Origin: Periplaneta americana
Lineage: Eukaryota > Arthropoda > Insecta > Blattodea > Blattidae
DNA: 64,000 nucleotides
Assembly (NCBI RefSeq): GCF_040183065.1
Contig: NC_091123.1
Coordinates: 105,552,321 to 105,616,320, forward strand
Reading direction: 5' to 3'
The notes below the pieces were generated by a model. That model was not told the origin of the DNA. It searched no databases and saw only the letters and a program-made list of their open reading frames with translations. Each line of letters starts with the position of its first letter. Positions within the stretch are counted from its first letter, which is position 1. The position numbers and the translations under genes are program-made. Positions 11,801 through 21,346 of this stretch are shown here, in pieces.

Positions 11801-14800
11801 TGTTTCACCTGTTCATTGTGTTTCGCACGAGAAACCCTGGCTGCTTCACTTAATGCTAGTTCAATGCGATATTCTTTTTTACCGAAGAATGTTAATTTTA
11901 GTGAGCTATCGAGATGCTCCCGTGATTTTACGTGCCTCTGAATCCCGCGGCCCAGATTCTTAATGTCACTGAATCCACTAAAGGACCAAACATCCTTGGA
12001 AATTGAAAACAAAACACACGGAAAACAGAAAAGAATTTGTCTTTGTTCACAACCTGTTAACCAGGATGCTTTCTGGTACCATGTTGTGGAAAATTGCAGT
12101 TTCCCGCCTTTGCTGGTTCCACATGTAAGACCAGGTAGTGTTGGGGTTGGCCTTCCCTTTTGTATAGCAATAGGCCTAATCTGTTCTTGTAAACTGAGTT
12201 TTCTAAATTGTCCAAAATATAATATGTTTTCACTTCCATTCATTATTGAATAACTACACAAATTAACAATTACAAAAAAGTTCACAACCTCGCAGCATTT
12301 TTCGAGCACACTACAGCATCACACGTGTTGGAAGACACTAGCTACTAACACGGAACCGGAAGTGTTAGAAAAGCGAGAACAATGCAACCACCCACGTGGT
12401 CTGTGTTGCCACATGTACATTTTACAACAAGATTTTGAAGAATGTCAGTTCTTGTAAAGTCATACTAGTCATACTACCATTATTGTTAAAATATAGTTTG
12501 AACATTTAAGGTTTAAAGGAGCTGCCGGTGGCCGATTAATTTCTTTTTGTTTATGTTAAAAATAGAGTACTTTCAATTTCAAAAATATTTGTATAAAACT
12601 GGCAACTTGGCTGTCGTCTGTCTAGTAATATAGAACTACTTCCGCTTTCTTCTATATAAACCCGACTTTTAATTTTCAAATATCCTCGAAAATTTCAAAC
12701 CATAAATAGTATCCTCTATAAAGTGCAATGAATAATATTTGATTTATAATTAAGCAACAAGTTCATATTATGTTGTCTTTCATAGATTTGTGTTAAAACT
12801 GTTTTTATTATGGCGCCTATGGTGTTATAGTCTGGTTAAATGCAATATCGCTAGATGGCAGCAGTAGCCAGCTTGCCACGCGACCTGTCGGTTTGTCTGC
12901 TACACTATTTACCGCGCATGCGAAGAATCAGAGGAGGAACTCCTTCGCTTGCTTTAAAACTCTGCTTCTTTCTCTGGCCGCTAGTGCGCTGTTGTCTATG
13001 TGTACAACGAGCACAGAATATATTCTGTGCTCGTTGTATGTGTATTCAGAGTCCGTGGATATCCAGAGTACCGCAATCGTTTGAGCCGGCAAATGCCGAC
13101 AAATCCGCCATTGTCAGTCCAGCGCGCGCTATGCAGTATACAGTTGCATAGGGAAAGAATGTAATTTAAATGCGAAAAAAAATGCAATGCTCTGTGTTCA
13201 GAACTGTTCACAGAGAACTGAAAAAAGCGCACATTTGTTTTTTCTGTGACAATGTGAAAGAAATAAGGAAAAAGGAAAGAAGTGACTATAAATATAAAAA
13301 GGAACGATCCGCTACCTAAGCGAGCATACATTGTGAGATTAATGAATGACTGTATTTTGATATTTATTTTTTCAAAATTTGGGCCCCAAAATATTTTTAT
13401 AAAACTAATCTAGAATTTAAGTTGATTCAGCAATGATATTTCTACATAAAACAAATGAAAGTCGCGTATCAATTAGTATCAGTGTCAAATTTTTACCATC
13501 TTCTCCCTTTCAAATCAAGCATTTCTGAATTTAATCCTATTTGCTATTTGCAAGAATGACATAATATATTTGTGAAGTTCTGAATTTATTCTTGAGACAA
13601 GATTGTATTGTTTGGCTCGATTAAAAAATACAAAGACCATAGAAACTAGAAACCCTATTAAGGTTAGACTGATGTGAAATTTCAATTTTCTAAACTATTC
13701 TAAGTAGATCTATGAAATTTTGTACATTTAATTTGTAATTTTAAATTGTGCAAATTTAGGTTTTCAAAAATTGCTACTATTTTGGCCAGAATTTTTGTCT
13801 ACATACGTGTCAGACCTTCAGAAACGAAACTTACTATACAGTTTTCCTCTTTATTTTACTAAAAAATAATTAAACATATTTAATGCGCTAAAAGTGTAAA
13901 AACAGAAAAATTCAACTCGAGCGTAAAAAACTTAATATTAAAAAACACCTCTTCTGGCTCATATGCATAGAATATATAAGCAGGCAGTACATCTCACTTG
14001 ACGATATGTGCCAGAGGAAGACAATTGTTTGTAAGTATCTGAAGTGTGATTAGTGGAATATGTAGCTAATCGGCGAAGTATGCATTGGAGGGGGAAAGAA
14101 ACTTGCCACCCTACCCCATTATCTCCTGGCCTAGTTTTCTCATGAGTGATGCCTTATTGGTGGTACTTATGAGGTTCAAATCTGTCTTCGGACAATTGAC
14201 TAAACAACAAGAACAACAAAAAAAATTAGTGTTAGTTTTGTTAAGAACATATTCAAAAACCTCTACAAAAAATCATGCATGTAGTACAGAATCTGTAGAA
14301 AGAGTAGCATTTTTAGCAATGCAAAATTTACAGAAAATTAAAGTGGAGAAAATTGACTTCAAAAGTTTGGGATAATAATAATTAACCAGGTCTCTGTTTT
14401 TATTTTCTAGGCATTTTGAAACATATAGAACTATCATATTATATACAGAACTTATCCTTATATACACTACCACGCTGTGCACACCTAACCTATACTAGTA
14501 AATAAAGATGACTAAAAAATTATGTAATCTTATGAAAACACTATAATAGATAAATATTATTTACAAATCACTATGGACTGTAGACACTATTATAAAACTA
14601 ACAATAAAACTGTTAGAAACTTGCAAATATTTCTTGTATCACAAACAAAAACCGAGCATGGAAAACACGTTGTTATGGCTACTAGCAACACGTGGAATTT
14701 TCCTTTAGATAAGAGTTGCTCTCCTTTGTAACTGAATATCTTTTAAAGGAAAGCAGCCTCTGAAGTAGGTCTAACACCTGTTGGATTCTATGAAGAAATA

Positions 14801-17800
14801 TTTCGAGAAGTCAAGAAGCTACACTGGCTCAATCGGAAATCTAATATAATAAATAATGTATGAAATATAGCGGAATTTCCAAAATGGTCGCAGAATTCAG
14901 AGTGGAGATCGTGGACGGAGAATTTAAATTAATAGTCAGAGCCCGCAGCCGTTTAAAACGTGACCCTAAACAGCTGATAGACCGGTCGTATGGTCATGAA
15001 AATTGGCAGAGGGCATCTTTAGATCATAAATGAATTTTTAAAGATAAAAACAAAGAAACGATTTTTTTTTTACCAAAAATGACAAAATCTCACATCAGTG
15101 TATCCTTGGGGACATTATAATGAAATTACTAACTTCCATACTTTTAAAGCTAAACTCACAAAATGTTTATCACTAGTATATCTGGTTGATAATAACACAT
15201 GTACAAACTTTCGTCTCTCTCTATGATAAGTGGTTTGCACTTTATTAATAACTTAATTATATAGTGTATTGCTTAATGCAAAAAGTCCCTTGCGTCACAA
15301 TTTACATTATTTTCCATTGATATTCACTTATAAGATTCTTTATATACATTGGAACAAACATTACTATTGGAATTTTCTGTACAGCGAATGGGTAAATTAC
15401 TAGGAATTTTTATGACTATTAATTTTTTTTATTTACTAAAAAATTCTAACAATTTACTTATTAATTTTACAGCAAAATCTTATAGTAAGCTTTGATTCCA
15501 TGTATGTATGGAGCCATGTAAGTGAAAATCACTTAAGAATAATGTCAATTGTAGTGCGACTTTTTATATAAAGCGGTTCAATATTTTAATAAAGTAATTA
15601 ATAAACTGCGAACCACGTATCATAGGCGGATGCAATTTTGTACACTTGTCACTATTAAGCAGATATACGTACCAGTGATCAAAATTTGGTGAATCTAGCT
15701 TCGTAAGTATGGTAGTTATTGGTTTCACTGTTGTGAACTCTTAAAACTAATAAACTTCGAGAAATTTCAGTATAGTGTGCCCTTATATGCGGAAGCCGGA
15801 GAGTTTGCACGAGGAATGCAGTTGGAAATGTTTAGATTTATTGTTATTTTATTTGCAAAATTGTTGTTTTCATTTGTTACTTGTAATTTATTAAGTTCAT
15901 GCTGCTGTAATACCTATAACTGTGATGTTTATGAAGGAGTATATTGAACACTTAAATGAGTATTTATGCTGTAATAATTATTAAATGAAGTTTTTATACA
16001 TTAGTATGTTGACTGATAATAATGTTCTATAATGTGAGAAGATCCTTTCGACGTTTTTGCCCTTCAAATTAAAAATATCTGAGTTTTACTTCAAATATTC
16101 CTTTCCCTAGCGTGTTGAAAAGGACTAACAATGGCGGCCGACTCGGTGATTGCGCTACTCTGTATATCCACAGACTCTGTGTGTATTACCTGCAGTAGAG
16201 GAGGAACGGAGTGCCTTTCCTCACCACTAACAATCTCGCATCCTTCTCACAGTTTTCGCGCAGCACATGAGCGCGTGTCGTTTAAAACTCAATCAACCCA
16301 GGTTTTCTTAGAGCTGTGAACATAAAAATTATCGAATCTTTCTCGAATTTCAAGGCACATATTTTGTTTAGTATTGACTTGCAGAAGAAGAAAAATGTGA
16401 GGAGGACGTTCCTCCCTTCCCTCCCCCGAAAAACCGCCACTGCCAGCACTCCATTTTCTTCTACCGGATCAAAAATATATGTTAGGATTCTTGTCTCAAA
16501 TGTATGTAATTCTTATCAAGCCTTGACAATGGCCAAGTTTCTGAGGCATACATTAGTACTGATGGAACTTTATACATCACTACTTTAGTTTTCTGTACAG
16601 CAGTCGAGACTTCTGGTGTTTCCTTAGGCCATGAAAGCACCTGTTTGCACAAAGTACTCGCTTTTGAACTTCAGTGCTAACCTTATTATGACACGATGAA
16701 AGAGTAATGGAACAGAGAAAAATTCTCTCCGGTGCCGGGATTTGAACCCGGGTTTTCAGCTCTACGTGCTGATGCTTTATCCACTAAGCCACACTGGATA
16801 CCCACTCCGGCATCGGAAAGAATCATCTCAGATTGAGTTCCAACTCTTGGGTTCCCTCTAGTGTGGCCGCCCTCTGCACTACGTCATAGAGGGAACCCAA
16901 GAGTTGGAACTTAATCTGAGACTATTCTGTCCGACGTCGGGGTGGGTATCCGGTGTGGCTTAGTGGATAAAGCATCAGCACGTAGAGCTGAAAACCCGGG
17001 TTCAAATCCCGGCGCCAGAGAGAATTTTTCTCAGTTCCATTACTCTTTCATCGTATGATGACGCAGAATATCTGCATGGAAATATCATATGTACTTCGGT
17101 ACATTAAAATAATATACTTATTATGACAATTAACCTCTGATCCTAAGTAGGTAAAACTGTGAACAACTTCGAATTTCTATGAATCGATTTGTATTATGTA
17201 GATCTATTACATTGATTTTTTTTCAGTTTTCTTGGTCACTAGCAGATACTTTCTCTTAGCATTCATTTTGGTTTAAGGATAATTACCTTAGCATGTTTTT
17301 AAATTAGTCTTGAATACATTCTTTAATAAATCACTCCAAAGCAATGTCAATATAGCGTGAATTGTGCACAAAGTCAGGGAGATCCTCAATTTGTCTGTGA
17401 ACAGTGGAGTAAAAATAGGAATACTACTGATGATATCTATGCACATACTCAGCATCTTGTCAGTTGTGTCATATTGTACAGAGTTGTTATTTGAACATCT
17501 ATAAGCTCATCAATCAACAGACCAATCAACCTTTTGTCTTTTTACTATTATAGGCTAAACAAATATGATATGAAAGTTGCAATAACAGACTAAGCTTGGG
17601 TCTGTTATTGCAGAATACAAACTAGAGGTAAAGAAAGTGAACAAGAACTAAAACTCAATGTTGAGAGTGGAAAACAAGAGATTTTGTGGTCAGGTATTTT
17701 TTTAAGATACAATAGTTTCAACTTCTTGCCTGCAGATGACAACAAAATTTTATTTTTACAAAATTGCTGGATGGTTATAGTTACATAACTCTGTTCAAAT

Positions 17801-18681
17801 AGAAATGCAGGCTAAAACGGTGGAATTGGACACACTTATTTATATTCATATTTATAAATGTTACGTAACATGTACTTTTTTTTTTTGCAGAACGCAACTG
17901 TGTCTTTGCAGAAACGCGAAATGAGACTCCATCCATTGAAGTTGGCAACATGAGTAAAATCCAACAGGAGGATGAAAATGGGTTCCATTGGACTACTGCC
18001 AGCACATTATTGCTTATCCGTGTCCGGGAGGAAGTGGACCCTGAGTTTCAAAAACCAAAATGCAAAAAAAATAAATTATGGAATGTGGTACGTGATAGAA
18101 TGTGTACCAGTAATTATAATGTGTCTGCTATTGAATGCGACAGAAAATGGAGGAACTTGTTGACAACGTACAAGAGACGGAAAGACACATCAAGAAAGAG
18201 TGGTGAAGGAGCACTACCTTTTTGGGAGTTTGAAGCCACTATGGATGCCTTCATGGGAGACAAACCCAATATTGAGCCACCAAGATCCCATTTGGTATCC
18301 ACATTACCTCAAACTGATCACACTAGCCCCACTGATACACAACAGAACATATTGCAAGACATTTCCACAACAAACAATATTTCTGCCCCGGCTCGTAACT
18401 GGTCTCCGATCCCATCAACATCTACCTCATCCCCTGATATTCGATCACCAAGTCCTCATAGGCAGTTCAGTTCAACCCCCAGTAGTAGTAGTAATAATCA
18501 GAGGCGCCTCTCAAGAAAGAGGAAAGATGATTCTCCACCGAGGTGGTTTCGCGAATATATGGAGAAAAAGGAAGTGGCTGATAATGCAAAATTTCGTAAA
18601 ATGCAAGAGTTGGAGGAACAAAAAATTCAGGCAATAAATGAGCTGACGAGTGTCATGAAACAAATTATAAATAAAAAGTAA
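8674..18681 (+). CDS. Harbinger Myb/SANT-like DNA-binding protein, three exons
   Basis: Exon 1 is 8674-8761 (ATGGCGGAATATGTG, donor GTAAGT), exon 2 is 8974-9054 (acceptor TTTTGTAG, donor GTATGT), exon 3 is 17891-18681 (acceptor TTTTTTGCAG). The phases fit exactly and give 319 codons without a stop. The trihelix/Myb-SANT domain (about residues 90-175) has NGFHWTTASTLLLIRVREEV, KKNKLWNVVRDRM, ECDRKWRNLLTTYKRRKD and PFWEFEATMDAF. A Ser/Pro-rich linker and a charged coiled-coil tail follow. In Harbingers this protein carries the nuclease to DNA ends and into the nucleus. Intron 2 is 8.8 kb because an RTE LINE with its own insertions sits in it. The exon model is inferred from splice signals. Confidence 0.72.
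8807..8886 (+). repeat. (TAA/TTA)n microsatellite in Harbinger intron 1
   Basis: About 80 bp: TAA units, then ATT/TTA units. It lies in the first intron of the Myb/SANT gene. A similar (TAA)n array lies in the intron of the nuclease gene (30943-31003). Confidence 0.95.
9055..9640. other. Harbinger intron sequence, left of the LINE
   Basis: First part of intron 2. AT-rich, with no recognisable gene or repeat end, running up to the ATC-repeat tail of the RTE LINE. Confidence 0.5.
10132..12243 (-). CDS. hAT transposase, ZMYM1-like, open frame
   Basis: 703 codons from the ATG at 12243 (MNGSENILYFGQF); the frame is open upstream to 12309. The order is a TTF-type zinc finger (WYQKASWLTGC...CFPC, residues about 55-80), a DUF4371-like region, first acidic motif FFAVEADETSD (about 243), second SYDGAAVMAG (about 311), and the hAT dimerisation region FATIPVSTASAERSFSALKR near the C-terminus (about 654). 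There is no internal stop. hAT enzymes cut at TIRs and rejoin with hairpins on the flank. The frame is full length for this group, so the copy may be recent despite its long non-coding half. Confidence 0.88.
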   Translation of the reverse strand: MNGSENILYFGQFRKLSLQEQIRPIAIQKGRPTPTLPGLTCGTSKGGKLQFSTTWYQKASWLTGCEQRQILFCFPCVLFSISKDVWSFSGFSDIKNLGRGIQRHVKSREHLDSSLKLTFFGKKEYRIELALSEAARVSRAKHNEQVKQNRHVLSSLVDIVCLLGRQELAFRGHDESETSSNQGNYRELFKLLMKRDEVLQTHLNNSKAFVGFSKTIQNDLIESVACLLRKEIEDEIQKSDFFAVEADETSDMSLTEQCSIILRYVDPCGYIQERFFGFHTVTADRTATALYNLLDQQLQPLNYEGKLVAQSYDGAAVMAGELNGLQAKIKQKAKQALFVHCHAHRLNLVLSKSCSSIAGCRLFFASIGGFPSFFHQSSKRMEALTNVTKLRLPKDAQTRWNFKSRLIESVKVLKESLLVMFVGILEDDSRKWDDTTIREANGFIRLLEDFEFNFLLSVFSEVFSKTSILLDILQTKTSDIDFCANCASEMIEFLKKSRSDAAYERHFKSAANETGDSLPKIKRRRFAAEDPETHFRQLYFNVIDTLTTQMQVRFDDLKKLYFLKSLDATKFECFSKNFPTVAFSSLVNYFPDHFDSESLKNELIVFYNSRDLQQNCTKLQELLVYFVKENICKCLPNIYKLACLFATIPVSTASAERSFSALKRIKTYCRNTMGQDRLSSLALMSIEKELLLQMEKIRNGMIK
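13004..13037. repeat. 34-bp perfect palindrome inside the hAT
   Basis: ACAACGAGCACAGAATA is followed at once by its exact reverse complement, with no spacer. It lies in the non-coding half of the hAT at the inner edge of a longer inverted repeat. No role is evident. Confidence 0.95.
13038..16190. repeat. Inverted repeat pair within the hAT non-coding half
   Basis: The reverse complement of about 13038-13122 (GGACTGACAATGGCGG ... GATTGCGGTACTCTGGATATCCAC...GACTCTG) matches about 16125-16190 (GGACTAACAATGGCGG ... GATTGCGCTACTCTGTATATCCAC...GACTCTG). The 3-kb between is AT-rich and non-coding. It may mark a further insertion or a duplicated subterminal region of the hAT. Confidence 0.6.
14095..14215 (-). 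repeat. Dispersed repeat, copy 1
   Basis: On minus this reads TTGTTTAGTCAATTGTCCGAAG...GAACCTCATAAGT...ACTAGGCCAGGAGATAATGG. A second copy, interrupted by a small MITE, lies on plus at 48660-48945. The family is not recognised. It seems a short non-coding repeat present here inside the hAT. Confidence 0.6.
16694..17116 (+). mobile_element. Inverted-dimer tRNA-derived SINE, copy 1
   Basis: 423 bp flanked by exact 12-bp repeats CTTATTATGACA (16682-16693 and 17117-17128). The body is a near palindrome: a tRNA-like head on minus (about 16726-16795), a short middle (TAGTGTGGCCGCCCTCTGCACTACG) and the same head on plus (about 16952-17015). A unique tail (TATGATGACGCAGAATATC...ACATTAAAATAATATA) follows. 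The flanking duplication shows the dimer was inserted as one unit into the RTE LINE. Confidence 0.88.
16956..17009 (+). promoter_or_regulatory. Pol III boxes of the rightward tRNA-like head
   Basis: Box A-like TGGCTTAGTGGA (16956-16967) and box B-like GGTTCAAATCC (16999-17009) stand at tRNA spacing. The leftward head has the same boxes inverted (about 16780-16791 and 16737-16748), so the two promoters diverge. By sequence these are internal pol III promoters; whether they work is not known. Confidence 0.7.
17291..17890. other. Harbinger intron 2, right part
   Basis: AT-rich sequence between the LINE and exon 3. It ends in a long pyrimidine tract and TTTTTTGCAG, a good 3' splice site. No gene is seen. 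Confidence 0.5.
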
Positions 18682-19170
18682 TGTTCTCGTTAATTAATAC
18701 CGAAATAAGCGGAAGGACCTACAGGAAATCTCTTTTCTTATATTATTTTAAGTAGAACCTCTATTTCCCCAACATAGTTTCATATCAATAAATACAACAT
18801 TTTCACTTTTGCCCTTTATGGTACAGTCGGACACAAAAAGTGCAAAAAAATCCAGTATTATAAAGAAAATTATATATCTGCTCTCAACAGTATCACAAAT
18901 CTTGTCTTAAATGAAAGCTAAAAGACTGCTAATCAGTTTTGTTCGATGATTTTTAGCAATTTTTATTTTTCATTTTCATGAACAAACAAAAAATTGCACG
19001 TCTATTTTTAATTTATTCTTCAATTTGCAATTTCATAATTTCCTCTTACTGAATTATTAATGTATAATGTGAGAATGTCTGAAATGTTCTTCAATTATCA
19101 CTATTATTATGTGAGATATTACATATTAAATGTTGAAAAATGTAAAATAAACAACCTCGAGATATTCAAC
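18682..19170. other. Harbinger 3' UTR and spacer
   Basis: AT-rich region after the Myb/SANT stop codon. AATAAA occurs near 18787 (CAATAAATACAAC), a candidate polyadenylation signal. Nothing else is readable. Confidence 0.4.
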
Positions 19171-19175
19171 AGAGA

Positions 19176-19430
19176 GTCCACACCTGTGGAGTAAAGGTTA
19201 GCGCATCTGGCCGTGAACCAGGTAGTCTGGGTTCGATTCCTGGTCGGGGAAAGTTACCTGGTTGAGGTTTTTCCCGGAGTTTTCCCTCAACCCAATATGA
19301 GCAAATGCTGGGTAACTTTCGGTGTTGGACCCCAGACTCATTTCACTGGCATTATCACCATCTCGTTCAGACGCTAAATAAACAAAAATGTTGATAAGCA
19401 TCGTAAAATAACCTACTACATACATTCAGC
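19176..19430 (+). mobile_element. tRNA-derived SINE (Talua-like), full unit
   Basis: The head CCACACCTGTGGAGTAAAGG...GGGTTCGATTCC is tRNA-like with A and B boxes. The core is TACCTGGTTGAGGTTTTTCC...CAAATGCTGGGTAAC and the tail ACGCTAAATAAAC...CGTAAAATAACC. Imperfect flanks (ATTCAACAGAGAG and ATTCAGCAAAGAAG) may be an aged TSD. Same family as 50172-50423 and 47952-48076. The family name is from memory of termite/cockroach SINEs. Confidence 0.8.
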
Positions 19431-19544
19431 AAAGAAGTTTGAGCACAGAGTAAAGGGACTGGAGAACAGCAGCTATTGAAAAATGGTGTAAAAGCAATTA
19501 TTTTCTTCCTAACGACCTTGAAATTTTTCTCAAATGAAGTAAAA

Positions 19545-19690
19545 AAAAGTTATGGTTTATTTAACGACACTCGCAACTGCAGAGGTTATATCAGCGTCGC
19601 TGGTGTGCTGGAATTTTGTTCTGCAGGAGTTCTTTTACATGCCAGTAAATCTACTGACATAACCTGTCGCATTTAAGCACACTATCGAGG
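19545..19690. mobile_element. Partial SINE of a second family
   Basis: TATTTAACGACACTCGCAACTGCAGAGGTTATATCAGCGTCGC...GGAATTTTGTTCTGCAGGAG...TGTCGCATTTAAGCACAC matches the non-tRNA half of the element at 49938-50160. The tRNA-like half is absent here. Confidence 0.75.
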
Positions 19691-19699
19691 GTGTCAAAT

Positions 19700-20097
19700 G
19701 AAGTCAATACTACGAAGTATTTTTAGACTAAAAAAAATGTTTAAATGTTAATTTTGACCATATTTGGTCATTCCTGTAGATCCTTACCCTTAAAGTCATC
19801 AACCCTTTTGCTCTGGTATATTTGAAGGGTTGTGGACAAAAACATAGTATCCCACAAGTATCAAGTTTTGAGAAAATTGTACTTTTTTATGACCTGGAAT
19901 CTGCGTTAAAGAAAATGAACTGAAAATTTACCAGAAATGAAAATATTCATAAGCTAAACATTGTAAGAAATCATAAATACCGTTTATCAGCATTTAGGCA
20001 CTTTTGTCTAACATTTTTATTCTATCTTTTTGTGGCTTACCATGTTTTTCTTTCGCCTACAGAGGAAAAATTATTTTGGGAGTGGCTTACAATTCTA

Positions 20098-20098
<1 letters not shown>
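19700..20098. other. AT-rich spacer
   Basis: No coding signal or repeat boundary recognised between the partial SINE and the TA array. Confidence 0.4.
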
Positions 20099-20157
<59 letters not shown>

Positions 20158-20160
20158 TAT
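20099..20160. repeat. (TA)n microsatellite
   Basis: About 60 bp of alternating TA with a single phase break near 20150. Confidence 0.95.
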
Positions 20161-20431
20161 TAGTCTTAGCTTTGACAAACTGCTTTAATTATGATTTGCT
20201 GAATTATTTCTTACCTGAGAATGTAGCTATATTCTCTATTACACTGTTGAACATAGAATAATGTTACATAAACTACACACTTACTACTACCAAAAACACA
20301 ACATTAATTTTTATTGTAATTATGTTTTATGACAGGTAATGTAATATTGAACAAACCAATATTCATTATCTTAAATGAAGAAATTTTTTGATCTGAATGA
20401 AGGGGGGGGGGGGAGATCAATGGTGAATTGT

Positions 20432-20680
20432 TCAATGGTTGAGCTGTTTAGACATTTTCCATTGCTAATTTCCAAAATTGTAGCACAACATTTCGAAGAG
20501 TAGATCTCTCTTTGTCATCAGGTGAAAACCTACTGTTTGACTGACAGGCTAGCTGTTTGTAACGATCCCCACAGTAGGTTTTCACCTGATGAGGAGGAGA
20601 GATCCGCTCTTCGAAACGTTGTGCTACAATTTTGAAAATTAGCAATGGGAAAAGTTCAAACAGCACAACCTTTCAATAAG
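20432..20680. repeat. Inverted repeat with hammerhead-like core in both arms
   Basis: The arms are about 20432-20535 and 20571-20680 with a 35-nt spacer, about 85-90% alike by eye. The right arm has CTGATGA (20586-20592), a possible 6-bp stem (GGAGAG with CTCTTC), then GAAA (20613-20616). The left arm has the same order on minus (20521-20515 and 20494-20491). CTGATGA-stem-GAAA is the conserved core of hammerhead ribozymes, which Penelope-like elements carry in their terminal repeats. Stem III and the cleavage site are not clear, so the ribozyme reading is only a suggestion. Confidence 0.5.
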
Positions 20681-20689
20681 CAATATTGA

Positions 20690-21152
20690 TGATAAACAAT
20701 CATACGTATTATATTGTATTTATTTACATTGCATGGTATTCATACTAGCATCATGCATTACAGGCCCTATGTTTGGCTCAAATTAGGTGCTTCTTTAATT
20801 TGACCCTAAATAATCTTATGTTTTGAGTTTAATTTTTTATAATCATAGGAGGCTATTAAAAATTTTTATTGCCATATAACGCACTACTTTTTGATAGCAT
20901 GATAGACTTGCCAATGGTGTATGAAAGTCATTTCTTTTACTATACCTGTTGGATTAGTTACAAAGTTTTTACGATTACATACGAGTAAGATCATTTATGA
21001 AAAAAATGTACTGACAAGCTTTGGGCATTATTTATAGTTTTGTTTAAAATGGACTACACAATTCCCTAGATTTGGCACACACTATTATTGTAATATGTGA
21101 ACTCACTTTTAATATTTCGCTTATTTCATTATACCCTGAGGAGTTTTTTGAC
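20690..21152. other. AT-rich spacer
   Basis: No gene or repeat end recognised between the inverted repeat and the next SINE. Confidence 0.4.
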
Positions 21153-21346
21153 TTTAGACTTTTATATTATTTTAATGTACCGAAGTACATATGATATTTC
21201 CATGCAGATATTCTGCGTCATCATACGATGAAAGAGTAATGGAACGGAGAAAAATTCTCTCCGGCGCCGGGATTTGAACCCGGGTTTTCAGCTCTATGTG
21301 CTGATGCTTTATCCACTAAGCCACACCGGATAAAACTCCGACGCCG

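Larger units (their letters stand above)
9941..16442 (-). mobile_element. hAT transposon, 6.5 kb, 8-bp TSD CCAGCACT
   Basis: The ends are CAGTGGCGGCTCCTGC (left) and, inverted, CAGTGGCGGTTTTTCGGG (right), flanked by exact CCAGCACT repeats at 9933-9940 and 16443-16450. The transposase reads on minus from 12243 to 10132. The remaining 12310-16440 is non-coding and AT-rich. It contains a 34-bp perfect palindrome, an inverted-repeat pair (about 13040/16125) and a short dispersed repeat near 14100. The same two terminus types recur at 40447-42374. Confidence 0.92.
9641..17290 (-). mobile_element. RTE-type LINE 3' part, split by a hAT and a SINE
   Basis: The coding order on minus is about 17290-17129, 16681-16451, then 9940-9661. 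Together they give a thumb and C-terminal region of RTE-type RT: NAKRKYLLVTKKTEK, VNCHNKVSTEVQKRVLCANR, a YASETWPL motif (usually YGSETW), RRYNIFNEPDIVKLKKLQWA, and WKVGRPKLRWKECVRQDIR. The 3' end is a (GAT)n tail (9641-9664), typical of RTE elements. The hAT at 9941-16442 and the SINE at 16694-17116 interrupt it. Stops and frame changes show it is dead. It lies in intron 2 of the Harbinger Myb gene. Confidence 0.75.

Noticed and set aside
16952-17015. Functional tRNA gene
   Set aside because: The tRNA-like sequence is part of a SINE with tail and TSD, and recurs in several copies with mismatches; no convincing acceptor stem or stand-alone gene.
17972-18637. Alternative-frame proteins across exon 3
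   Set aside because: Out-of-frame shadows of the Myb/SANT exon; they lack its codon pattern and domain.
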